A DNA stretch of 21,561 nucleotides, taken from a virus. The DNA is taken from positions 1-21,561 of IMG/VR virus record IMGVR_UViG_3300030329_005548, one strand, 5' to 3'. The notes under the pieces were generated by a model. The model was not told the DNA's origin. It did not search any database and saw nothing but the letters and a program-made list of their open reading frames with translations. The translations under genes were made by a program, and so were the position numbers. Position 1 is the stretch's first letter. Every line of letters begins with the position of its first letter. Shown here piece by piece: positions 5,331-10,588 of this stretch.

Positions 5331-5427
5331 CTTTCCTTGCTCTCCTTTTTTTAGCTTTATACTCCGCTATCGCCTGCTTACGTTTAAATCTTTCTCTTTT
5401 GCGCGCCTTTGCAGCTTTATTTGGCAT
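5305..5427 (-). CDS. Very basic small protein (40 aa)
   Basis: ATG 5427 is preceded by AAGGAAG at a suitable distance. The 40-codon frame ends at TAA (5307-5305) inside the next gene. About half the residues are Lys or Arg with Ala between them (KAARARKRERF-like pattern), predicting a long basic helix able to bind nucleic acid. It overlaps both neighbours out of frame (its start lies in the end of the membrane-protein gene), the normal style of this operon. No family is recognised. It is easily missed because of its size. Confidence 0.6.
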   Translation of the reverse strand: MPNKAAKARKRERFKRKQAIAEYKAKKRRARKDARKKAQE

Positions 5428-5560
5428 CGAACTTCCTTTTGATTGTACTATAAACCTCTAAAGCCAGTATCACCATCAAGAATGAGAACACGAATATCAT
5501 TGCCATTCCCAATCCACCAATGAACAAACTGCCAGCTATCTTAACTATCGCATCTACCAT
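5417..5560 (-). CDS. Small membrane protein (47 aa)
   Basis: The 47-codon frame starts at ATG 5560 behind GGAGAAATTAC and ends with TAA 5419-5417, overlapping the next start. Residues about 5-37 form one long or two short hydrophobic segments (IAGSLFIGGLGMAMIFVFSF, then LMVILAL), followed by a short basic tail (TIKRKFDAK). One transmembrane span with the tail in the cytoplasm is likely. It overlaps the end of the methyltransferase region by 20 nt. No family is recognised. Confidence 0.6.
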   Translation of the reverse strand: MVDAIVKIAGSLFIGGLGMAMIFVFSFLMVILALEVYSTIKRKFDAK

Positions 5561-5648
5561 GTAATTTCTCCAACAAAACTCTGATCGCTCTTTCTGCCAC
5601 CTGTGGCACTACCCCATTCCCAAGTAATCTCAATCTATCCACTCGATT
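5541..5648 (-). CDS. C5-methyltransferase C-terminal motif, third segment (frame of the catalytic part)
   Basis: In the same frame as the catalytic ORF (6426-6971), the final 35 residues read NRVDRLRLLGNGVVPQVAER..., the motif IX/X end of C5-cytosine methyltransferases (GNGVVPQVAE). The rest of this open frame (up to 6011) is a shadow of the repeat-rich ORF. To be joined to that ORF a -1 shift is needed near 5640-5660, where the preceding frame reads MGLPVGWTQL before its stop at 5632-5630. The tail overlaps the next small gene by 20 nt. Either recoding, a sequence error or gene decay explains the break. Confidence 0.6.
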   Translation of the reverse strand, partial: NRVDRLRLLGNGVVPQVAERAIRVLLEKLHGRCDS

Positions 5649-6448
5649 GGTAGTTGAGTCCACCCCACAGGTAGACCCATCAACTGCTCCACCCAGTTTG
5701 GGTTCAATTTCCCATCTATTTTGTTTCTCCCCAGACTTCTCACTAGGCTTGCTTGTTTCGAGTTTATCTCCGCAAATGGTCTTTTGTTGTACTCGTAAAG
5801 GCACGGAGTTCCCCACGACTCTCGGCTCTTCCCACTCGTGTTGCTCTTGTCCTGGTCTTGCTGGCCATCCAAAAGGACTATCTTGTCCAGATCGTTCCTC
5901 TGTCTCGCCTTGTCCGTTCCCAGTCCGCCCTTCCAATCCCTTGATTTCGGAGTTGGCCAACCTTTCGAGGATTCTTCCGACCAATTCTTCTTTTCTTTGT
6001 TTGTTTTCCAATTATGCACCTGCTCTCTTAAGTTTGAACATCCCCCCTTATTTGCTTTTTCACTACGTTCCTCTGGCTTCCTTACATCGCTTCTAAAATC
6101 CATCAGTTGAGGTGTAGCCCAATTCTTCTCTTCCCTTGATTTCTCCCTCTGTACTGCCATCGCCAAATTCACCGATCTGCCACTACCAGCCTTAGTTTTT
6201 CCCTCTTTGACCGCCTTTTTTACCCTTGCCCTTCTCTCTTTTAATAACCTTTTTGACTTCTCCCAGGGAGTTCCATCGCCAATATTGGTCGTATCTGCCG
6301 TCGGCCAATTCTCATAAGTCTCTACCGCATCCCTTAATTTTGCACCACGAATTTGCCCAGAGGTCTTTCTTTTACTTTTAAAACCACCCTTATTGAGAAT
6401 GGTCTCAATTCTACCACCCTCACCATCACTCGATGTCGCTGTAGGCCA
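5630..6448 (-). CDS. C5-methyltransferase variable/target-recognition region, second segment (other frame)
   Basis: After the catalytic ORF stops at 6426, coding continues in a second frame. It shows repeated W-x-T motifs: WPTATSSDGEGG, WPTADTT, WATPQLMDF, WPTPKSRDW and WGTPCLYEY, followed by LNPNWVEQLMGLPVGWTQL. Such segments occur in the variable C-terminal part of many phage C5-methyltransferases. There is no convincing ribosome binding site or start near 6448, so it is probably translated by a frame change from the catalytic ORF (+1 relative to it) or was separated by an indel. This frame is open all the way to an ATG at 6976, but its part upstream of 6448 does not look like a protein family. 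Confidence 0.65.
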   Translation of the reverse strand, partial: WPTATSSDGEGGRIETILNKGGFKSKRKTSGQIRGAKLRDAVETYENWPTADTTNIGDGTPWEKSKRLLKERRARVKKAVKEGKTKAGSGRSVNLAMAVQREKSREEKNWATPQLMDFRSDVRKPEERSEKANKGGCSNLREQVHNWKTNKEKKNWSEESSKGWPTPKSRDWKGGLGTDKARQRNDLDKIVLLDGQQDQDKSNTSGKSRESWGTPCLYEYNKRPFAEINSKQASLVRSLGRNKIDGKLNPNWVEQLMGLPVGWTQLPIEWID

Positions 6449-6971
6449 GGATAAAGACTCTCTTCCGCTGGTGTGGAGCGCCAACTTCTTCCGCTGAGAA
6501 TATTCCCCACGAAGTCTTGTAACCTCTTTCTTCCAGATCTCCGAGGACATATTGGAGTACCGACTGCCCATCGGCTGTTTTACTCCAGATAATTCCTTCG
6601 ACGTTTTCGAGAATAACATAAGTTGGTCTGCACTCTGAGATTCCTCTTGCGATAAAGGGGTAAAGGTGTCTCGGATCCTCTGTGGAAGCGCCTCTGCCCG
6701 CAGCCGAGAACGGCTGACAAGGGAATCCTGCCGACAAGAAAGATACTCTGTTACGAAATTCTTTGAATGGGAAGGTCTTAAGGTCTGAGTAGATAGGCGC
6801 TGGATGTAAATGACCCTCTTCCATCTTCGCGACCAAGTTTGCGATTGCGAAGGCTTCGATCTCCACATAAGCGATCTCTCTGCAACCTGGGAAAACTCCT
6901 CTGAGTCCTCGACCAATCCCTTCGTATCCAGTACAGAGCGATAGATGGGTAAGTTCTTTGGTATTATCCAC
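6426..6971 (-). CDS. DNA (cytosine-5) methyltransferase, catalytic segment
   Basis: The 181-aa ORF carries motif I SLCTGYEGIGRGL (11-23, AdoMet binding), motif IV GFPCQPFS (82-89, nucleophile C85), motif VI ENVE (122-125) and motif VIII QRKRVF (168-173), all intact. Target-recognition and GNG motifs are missing because the frame closes at 6426; they continue in other frames downstream. The start is probably GTG 6971, 7 nt after AAGGAG; the two ATGs closer to that site (6976, 6973) open a different frame. It would methylate cytosine in phage DNA, possibly against host restriction. The gene is visibly GC-richer than its neighbours, which hints at separate acquisition. Whether the whole enzyme is active depends on how the frames are joined. 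Confidence 0.88.
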   Translation of the reverse strand: MDNTKELTHLSLCTGYEGIGRGLRGVFPGCREIAYVEIEAFAIANLVAKMEEGHLHPAPIYSDLKTFPFKEFRNRVSFLSAGFPCQPFSAAGRGASTEDPRHLYPFIARGISECRPTYVILENVEGIIWSKTADGQSVLQYVLGDLEERGYKTSWGIFSAEEVGAPHQRKRVFILAYSDIE

Positions 6972-6972
6972 A

Positions 6973-7620
6973 TCATATCTCCTTATGCAACTTATCTAAC
7001 TCCATACACGCTTTAAAAACCCTCCATCCCCAGTCCAACTGAGATTTCCCCACAAAATGATGGGAAAAAGCACCAGAATTCTTATCAAGCTTCAATATCA
7101 TAGCCGATTCGATCCTCGCCTTTGGCTGATGTTCTAAGTACATCTTCCGATATGCTGCAAGCTGACAGGTCATCTCTGGGTAAATCCCCTTACTGGTTTT
7201 AAAATCACCTAACACCAAAGCACCATTGATCCTTGCCACAAAATCAGCCGTTCCACCTACTCTATATTTTTCTGATACCATCTTTAATTCAATCGCTTCA
7301 TACTTAGGCTTGGTCATCTTCTTCCATTCTAGATATCCCAAGAAAGCATTTTCAGCCTTCTCTATTTGCTCTGCCGAATAATCTTCGGTGTTTGGTTTCT
7401 CTCCTTTTATATCACATTCACATAGATAGTGAGCTAATGTGCCGATCGTACCAGCTTCCTTTAACACCGCATCTGGATCATCACCAGCTAAAGCGGTTCT
7501 CCTAGCCCAAGCCACTAAGACATTCTTATTCCACCCCAGGTTATTGAGGATTGTTGTTACCCCCTTAACCCTTGTTCCATCTTTAAGTTTATACGCTGTA
7601 TGCGCTTTTGTTTTCGCCAT
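6973..7620 (-). CDS. PD-(D/E)XK nuclease, RecB/Cas4-like
   Basis: The 215-aa protein shows the RecB/Cas4-type nuclease core: GTLAHYLCE (H64), YRVGGTADFVA (D126), LGDFKTSKG (D139, K141) and MTCQLAAY (Q153, Y157). The acidic residues and lysine bind metal and cleave DNA; the Q-Y motif is typical of the RecB subgroup. No Cas4 iron-sulphur cysteine cluster is evident. With SSB and the Hjc-like resolvase in the same operon, it likely acts as a recombination or DNA-processing exonuclease. The start ATG lacks a clear ribosome binding site and lies inside the preceding small ORF, so translation is probably coupled. It ends two bases before the methyltransferase GTG. Confidence 0.88.
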   Translation of the reverse strand: MAKTKAHTAYKLKDGTRVKGVTTILNNLGWNKNVLVAWARRTALAGDDPDAVLKEAGTIGTLAHYLCECDIKGEKPNTEDYSAEQIEKAENAFLGYLEWKKMTKPKYEAIELKMVSEKYRVGGTADFVARINGALVLGDFKTSKGIYPEMTCQLAAYRKMYLEHQPKARIESAMILKLDKNSGAFSHHFVGKSQLDWGWRVFKACMELDKLHKEI

Positions 7621-7753
7621 ATTTAACCATTATAGCCAATAGCCGTCTTTGTAGTCTGAGGCTATCCTTTCCTTGTTCTTTTCTTTGTTTAATTAAATCC
7701 TTGTATACTCCCACTATCTGGTAATATTCAGCCTGCTTCGTTTCCAATTTCAA
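7589..7753 (-). CDS. Small coiled hypothetical protein (54 aa)
   Basis: A 54-codon frame bridges the GIY-YIG gene and the nuclease gene, overlapping both. The best start is TTG 7753 just after AAAGGTGGG; a second TTG at 7747 is possible. The frame is closed upstream by TGA. The product (ETKQAEYYQIVGVYKDLIKQ, then LRLQRRLLAIMVKYG) is helical and basic, and reads as a real protein rather than a shadow. No family is recognised. It fills the apparent 107-bp gap and supplies coupling for the nuclease start, which has no ribosome binding site of its own. Confidence 0.5.
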   Translation of the reverse strand: MKLETKQAEYYQIVGVYKDLIKQRKEQGKDSLRLQRRLLAIMVKYGENKSAYSV

Positions 7754-8129
7754 CCCACCTTTTCAGTTGTTCTCTTAGCGCTTCATTTACTATATCAGAC
7801 ACAGGTACATCTTTGACCGCATGCTTGATCTTAATCGCTTTCCACACATCCAACTCTAAGGCACAAGAGAACGCTTTTGTCTCCATGCTATCTCTAGTAA
7901 AATCTTTATTCATCATCGGCTTTAACCTTCTTATTAGTTTTTGCTCTAATTCGCGAGCAGCCATCAGGCTATCCATTTTTTTATACTTAGCATATTGATA
8001 CTCTTTATTATGGCGCTTAACTCGCTTAGGCACATCTATAGAATGACCTATATATATTAATTCACCATCGTATAAAGCGTAAATCCCAACAAAGGGCTTC
8101 TTCATTGATTCTCTAAATTTTCGCCACAT
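7728..8129 (-). CDS. GIY-YIG nuclease with a C-terminal helix-turn/ribbon-like domain
   Basis: Residues 13-75 form a GIY-YIG domain: GIY (15-17), YIG (26-28), an arginine around 36-39 (PKRVKRH), E62 and N74 (LEQKLIRRLKPMMN), matching the catalytic Tyr/Arg/Glu/Asn set. The remaining part (AFSCALELDVWKAIKIKHAV and VSDIVNEALREQLKRW) resembles a ribbon-helix-helix DNA-binding module. Such a fusion suits a site-directed endonuclease or a homing-type or repair enzyme. No intron or adjacent insertion is seen, so homing is not shown. Its start overlaps the Nmad1 stop (TAATG). An alternative start at Met9 would keep the domain intact. Confidence 0.78.
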   Translation of the reverse strand: MWRKFRESMKKPFVGIYALYDGELIYIGHSIDVPKRVKRHNKEYQYAKYKKMDSLMAARELEQKLIRRLKPMMNKDFTRDSMETKAFSCALELDVWKAIKIKHAVKDVPVSDIVNEALREQLKRWVEIGNEAG

Positions 8130-8473
8130 TATTTACCCCATACACCTTCTTTTACAAGTGTTGCCATAATACCATAATTACTTAAATCTAAAAAAGCATC
8201 TTCAAGTGGCTCTCCCTCTACCGCTGGAGCTTCGCTTCTCATTAATAAATTCTTTGCTCTTTGGATCTTGTCGTTCATACGAAACCAAAGTCCTGTTAAA
8301 GAAAGCTTTACTTCTTCATCATTCTCAAGTTTTGTTCCAACAGATATATTACCACTTCCGTAATCATGCTGTTTTCTACAAAAAAGCAAGTATTGCTCCG
8401 CTTGTAATTCTTGAAACCTTTTGGTCATATTAGGGTATTCGCCTTCTATCTTTTTAATAATATTTTCTTGCAT
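8129..8473 (-). CDS. Nmad1 (DUF1599) nucleotide-modification-associated protein
   Basis: The 114-aa protein matches the DUF1599/Nmad1 pattern: CRKQHDYGSGN (32-42), GLWFRMNDKIQRAKNL and EDAFLDLSNYGIMATLV near the end. This family, common in phages, has been linked by gene context to modified nucleotides; a biochemical activity is not established here. It is helical and related in layout to nucleotide pyrophosphatase-like folds, which is family knowledge. The ATG has GGAG 8 nt upstream. Its presence in an operon with a cytosine methyltransferase supports a modification role. Confidence 0.82.
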   Translation of the reverse strand: MQENIIKKIEGEYPNMTKRFQELQAEQYLLFCRKQHDYGSGNISVGTKLENDEEVKLSLTGLWFRMNDKIQRAKNLLMRSEAPAVEGEPLEDAFLDLSNYGIMATLVKEGVWGK

Positions 8474-8606
8474 GAATCCATCTCCATAGTTTTAATAATC
8501 TCTTGTGTCCACAAACTCTCAAGAACCAATCAACATTCTCTATCTGTTCTCGACTTCTCCCCCCTTTAAAATATCGTCTAAGATATATAAAATACCACTT
8601 CACCAC
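8454..8606 (-). CDS. Small basic aromatic protein (50 aa)
   Basis: The frame opens at GTG-GTG (8606-8601) just inside the end of the preceding gene, after GAGG, and ends in TAA inside the Nmad1 gene. The product is rich in Trp, Tyr, Arg and Lys (VKWYFIYLRRYFKGGRSREQ, then LLKLWRWIHARKYY). It looks amphipathic and may sit at the membrane surface or bind nucleic acid. Neither GTG can be preferred. No family is recognised. It fills the stretch between two clearer genes and follows the operon's overlapping style. Confidence 0.5.
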   Translation of the reverse strand: MVKWYFIYLRRYFKGGRSREQIENVDWFLRVCGHKRLLKLWRWIHARKYY

Positions 8607-8881
8607 TCTTCATCCTCTGGGTACATTTCTTCTCCACACTCTTCACAATAATAATATTCATAATACTGATGTTCTCCTAGACCATAGTATGATTCACCAG
8701 TTTCAATGTTAATATGTTCACATTCTTCAGCGCTACTTGACGGCTCGGATGAGTGGAGAGAGGTTAACGAAAGGATACCACCAAGCAGCGCGTCGTAAAT
8801 ATAAGCGAGACAATCCATCAGCCAATACCAACCAAGTATTATCGTCTTTTTCGCCTCGCCTTTTTTGCCTTCAGAGGACAT
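8600..8881 (-). CDS. Zinc-ribbon protein with hydrophobic N-terminus (93 aa)
   Basis: I choose ATG 8881 because the longer start (8926) lies entirely inside a better zinc-finger ORF. A later in-frame ATG near 8818 is also possible. From the chosen start the protein has a basic N-terminus (SSEGKKGEAKK), a hydrophobic segment (IILGWYWLMDCLAYIYDALL), a Ser-rich linker, and a C-terminal metal-binding pattern CEH...CEEC followed by acidic PEDEEW. The C-terminal unit resembles short phage zinc ribbons. No function is known. The start codon is uncertain. Confidence 0.55.
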   Translation of the reverse strand: MSSEGKKGEAKKTIILGWYWLMDCLAYIYDALLGGILSLTSLHSSEPSSSAEECEHINIETGESYYGLGEHQYYEYYYCEECGEEMYPEDEEW

Positions 8882-8997
8882 ACCTTTAACTCTGAAACCA
8901 AGTTTGGATGTGTAGCAAATCCACATCTAAGTCTTTTTTGTGTATCATAACCACAATAAGCACACATTCTGTTTATAATCGGACACTTTTCAAACAT
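8839..8997 (-). CDS. Small Cys-rich zinc-finger-like protein (52 aa)
   Basis: The 52-codon frame starts at ATG 8997 behind GGGTGAG, inside the end of the resolvase gene, and ends at TAA 8841-8839. Cysteines at residues 5, 12, 15, 25 and 40 (CPIINRMCAYCG, RCGFATHP, VCPL) look like a zinc-binding knuckle. The tail is very basic (LKAKKARRKRR). It probably binds nucleic acid. The frame competes with the N-terminal extension of the next gene and, by its cysteines and ribosome binding site, is the better reading of this stretch. Confidence 0.58.
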   Translation of the reverse strand: MFEKCPIINRMCAYCGYDTQKRLRCGFATHPNLVSELKVCPLKAKKARRKRR

Positions 8998-9272
8998 CTC
9001 ACCCATTCATCAAATGTCATCGCAACAAACGTAATCCCTCGATCTTCTCGGTACATCACTACATCGCAATTACCTAAGGAAAGCCACTTGGGAATCGCTT
9101 TACGTCTTTTAGCTTGAACTTTTATTGAGTCGGCTAGAATATCCACATCGGCAGCTTCACCCATGCTTCTTCCATCCGATCCCCAAGCGCGCTTAACATT
9201 TTCAAACCCAGCTTCTTTTAATTTCTTCACCAGCTCATTCTCATAGCCAGTACCTTTTGCCTTACTATTCAT
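8973..9272 (-). CDS. Hjc-like Holliday junction resolvase / PD-(D/E)XK nuclease
   Basis: The start is placed at ATG 9272 because AAAGGTGG lies just upstream and the family homology begins there; the frame is open further to 9389 without support. The 99-aa protein has KGTGYENELVKKLKEAGF (catalytic E near 11-13), VDILAD (D44) and IKVQAKRRK (Q53, K55), the E...D...QxK pattern of archaeal-type Hjc-like and phage resolvases. Such enzymes cut four-way junctions during recombination or before packaging. Beside SSB and the RecB-like nuclease it fits a recombination role. It overlaps the following zinc-finger ORF by 25 nt. Confidence 0.8.
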   Translation of the reverse strand: MNSKAKGTGYENELVKKLKEAGFENVKRAWGSDGRSMGEAADVDILADSIKVQAKRRKAIPKWLSLGNCDVVMYREDRGITFVAMTFDEWVRCLKSVRL

Positions 9273-9324
9273 ATCCCACCTTTGTTGTAGCTTTTGTATA
9301 TAGAGTTTGCTTCTGCCTTCTATT

Positions 9325-9849
9325 TTAGAACGGCAGATCTTCGTCGCTAGGTTGTCCATTGAAACTGGATTCTGTCTGTGGTTTTGCAAAGGTAACGTAA
9401 TTTTCGTTATTTTTCTCCACCCATTGAACTTCCTGGAGATAGCAGCTGATTGATGGGGGGTTGGTTTTTTCTACCACTTTAGGTCTAATAGATACATTGA
9501 CCTTATCACCACCAAAAGGACAATCATTAGTAAGTTGCCCATCTACATCATATACCTTAGGGAAACGCTCCACTCCATCATTACTAAATATTCTTGTTGC
9601 AAATTTAACTGTCTTTTTTCCTTCGTCATCTACCTTAACACCATTCACTTTATCTAAACCAGTCTGCGCCATTAATTCCTTATGTAGCTTTTCAATTTCG
9701 TCTGTGATCTCAACAGTTACGCTATGCCCAGTTTCATATACCATATCTGGCTTTTGTAGGTGCGACCACCTTATAGTTAAACCAAATAGTTGTTGGGTTT
9801 GCATTTTTACAGGGCTTGCCATATTCCCAGTCTTTTTATTTACGGCCAT
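9325..9849 (-). CDS. Single-stranded DNA-binding protein-like
   Basis: The 174-aa protein ends with PSDEDLPF, an acidic tail with terminal aromatic residue like the interaction tips of SSB proteins. The body has OB-fold-like strands (VNVSIRPKVVEKT, ISCYLQEVQWVEK). The replication/recombination context agrees. Its exact phage SSB family is not recognised from sequence alone. It probably coats single-stranded DNA at forks and recruits the nucleases. AGGAG lies 7 nt before ATG 9849, and the preceding membrane-peptide gene runs 10 nt into its start. Confidence 0.75.
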   Translation of the reverse strand: MAVNKKTGNMASPVKMQTQQLFGLTIRWSHLQKPDMVYETGHSVTVEITDEIEKLHKELMAQTGLDKVNGVKVDDEGKKTVKFATRIFSNDGVERFPKVYDVDGQLTNDCPFGGDKVNVSIRPKVVEKTNPPSISCYLQEVQWVEKNNENYVTFAKPQTESSFNGQPSDEDLPF

Positions 9850-9944
9850 AATAGACTCCTATTGTTTATTATTACTGCAATTAACATTGTTAATAACATT
9901 ATTTCAAAAAAATAATTTTTAAGATACCACATAAAGGATTTCAT
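9840..9944 (-). CDS. Small membrane peptide (34 aa)
   Basis: ATG 9944 overlaps the TGA of the upstream gene (ATGA), with GAGGT six bases upstream. The frame ends at TAA 9842-9840 inside the SSB gene. Residues about 12-26 are hydrophobic (FFEIMLLTMLIAVII), giving one transmembrane helix after a short basic start (MKSFMWYLKNY). It fills what would otherwise be the 90-bp SSB leader. No family is recognised. The overlaps on both sides and the ribosome binding site make translation likely. Confidence 0.5.
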   Translation of the reverse strand: MKSFMWYLKNYFFEIMLLTMLIAVIINNRSLLWP

Positions 9945-10165
9945 TCAATTACCTCATATTCTATGTTTAGAGTGTCTAATTTGCGACATACCTCTGTAAT
10001 GACATGATGTCTATGAATTTCTGATTCGGTGATTATATCAAAAGCAAGGTCGGAGGATGGGTCGCTGGGCAAAGCCGAGGAGTGAGAAGCGCCCAACGAC
10101 CCTATATACGAAAGGAAATCTTTTTTTGACAATTTATCGGTAGATGCTATTTTAACTTGGCTCAT
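9941..10165 (-). CDS. Hypothetical protein (74 aa) with hairpin-encoded middle
   Basis: The N-terminus (MSQVKIASTDKLSKKDFLSY) and C-terminus (EIHRHHVITEVCRKLDTLNI) look like ordinary AT-rich coding sequence. The middle (about residues 22-38, Ala/Ser/Pro-rich SLGASHSSALPSDPSSDL) is encoded by a GC-rich hairpin. The ATG at 10165 has no clear ribosome binding site. The stop overlaps the next start by 4 nt. No family is recognised. The frame is kept across the GC-rich block, so the protein may tolerate an inserted element there. Confidence 0.6.
   Translation of the reverse strand: MSQVKIASTDKLSKKDFLSYIGSLGASHSSALPSDPSSDLAFDIITESEIHRHHVITEVCRKLDTLNIEYEVIE
10059..10102 (-). repeat. GC-rich hairpin inside a coding gene
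   Basis: Arms at 10059-10070 and 10091-10102 pair over 12 bp with no mismatch in the minus-strand RNA (one G-U pair); on the plus strand there is one C-A mismatch. The loop is 20 nt. The arms GGGTCG and TGGGC are far more GC-rich than the surrounding gene. CCGAGGAGTGA in the loop also occurs at 1242-1252, in another hairpin. It could be a palindromic insert, an mRNA structure or an attenuator. Confidence 0.7.
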
Positions 10166-10183
10166 GGTATGTGAATATAAGCA

Positions 10184-10201
10184 AGGTTTTACGAGGTTTT
10201 A
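10184..10201. promoter_or_regulatory. Direct repeat AGGTTTTA, 10 bp apart (possible operator)
   Basis: AGGTTTTA occurs at 10184-10191 and 10194-10201, one helical turn apart, in the short gap between the HTH gene and the next leftward gene. This is a plausible half-site pair for autoregulation, with nothing else to support it. Confidence 0.3.
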
Positions 10202-10207
10202 TTAAAT

Positions 10208-10450
10208 TTAGTCAATAAATACCTCATCATAAGCAACTTCAACACCAGAACTTTTAAAAGCATGTAAGATGCGATTTGCTTGTGCATCTTGAAGTCGTCT
10301 TTTACCGCTAACGATCTGATGTAACAAGGGATAAGTAATACACGCTTCCCTTGACAGCCAGGCTAAAGTTCTTTGGACTCTCGGCCTTGATAATATTTCT
10401 TTTATCTTCGTTTGAGCCTGGATCGGTGTTTCAATTTTTGGTCTACCCAT
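10208..10450 (-). CDS. Cro/C1-like helix-turn-helix regulator (80 aa)
   Basis: Residues about 28-66 (LAWLSREACITYPLLHQIVS and GKRRLQDAQANRILHAF) match a Cro/C1-type (XRE-like) helix-turn-helix: a helix, a turn, a recognition helix, then the conserved SGKRR and leucine-rich last helix. At 80 aa it is Cro-sized and lacks a C1 dimerisation/cleavage domain. It leads the leftward early operon and faces the integrase pair divergently, the classic position of a lysogeny/lysis regulator. AAGGGG lies 8 nt before the ATG. It likely binds the divergent region and perhaps the palindromes near 1134-1203. Confidence 0.78.
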   Translation of the reverse strand: MGRPKIETPIQAQTKIKEILSRPRVQRTLAWLSREACITYPLLHQIVSGKRRLQDAQANRILHAFKSSGVEVAYDEVFID

Positions 10451-10588
10451 TTATTTTTCCCCTTAATTGGTAATAAATTTTAACACAAAAACAATTAAAG
10501 TCCAATATTTTTTTGCAATTAAAATAAATCTTGTATAAATGTAATATCTATTATAACTTAAAGTAGTCATAAACGAAAGGAAAATATA
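10451..10588. promoter_or_regulatory. Divergent promoter region between regulator and integrase module
   Basis: This very AT-rich gap separates the leftward HTH gene from the rightward gene pair. CAATTAA occurs at 10492-10498 and 10516-10522 and inverted at 10463-10469, possible operator half-sites. TTGCAA at 10513-10518 may serve as a -35 for the box at 10534. Promoters in both directions are expected here, but exact start sites cannot be read. Confidence 0.55.
10534..10567 (+). promoter_or_regulatory. Promoter-like bipartite element, copy 2
   Basis: TATAAATGTAATAT (10534-10547) plus TAAAGTAGT (10559-10567), with the same 25-nt offset as the copy at 1510-1543. It is followed by the shared leader AACGAAAGGA (10572-10581) and the ATG at 10589. 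It is the best candidate for the promoter or shared control site of the ART-like and integrase genes. Confidence 0.6.

Noticed and set aside
8882-8926. Longer start for the 8600-8881 zinc-ribbon gene
   Set aside because: This stretch is better explained by the Cys-rich ORF 8839-8997 in another frame; the upstream ATG has no good ribosome binding site.
9273-9389. N-terminal extension of the resolvase-like gene
   Set aside because: The extension has no family pattern and largely overlaps the SSB C-terminus; the internal ATG at 9272 has a good ribosome binding site and begins the conserved domain.
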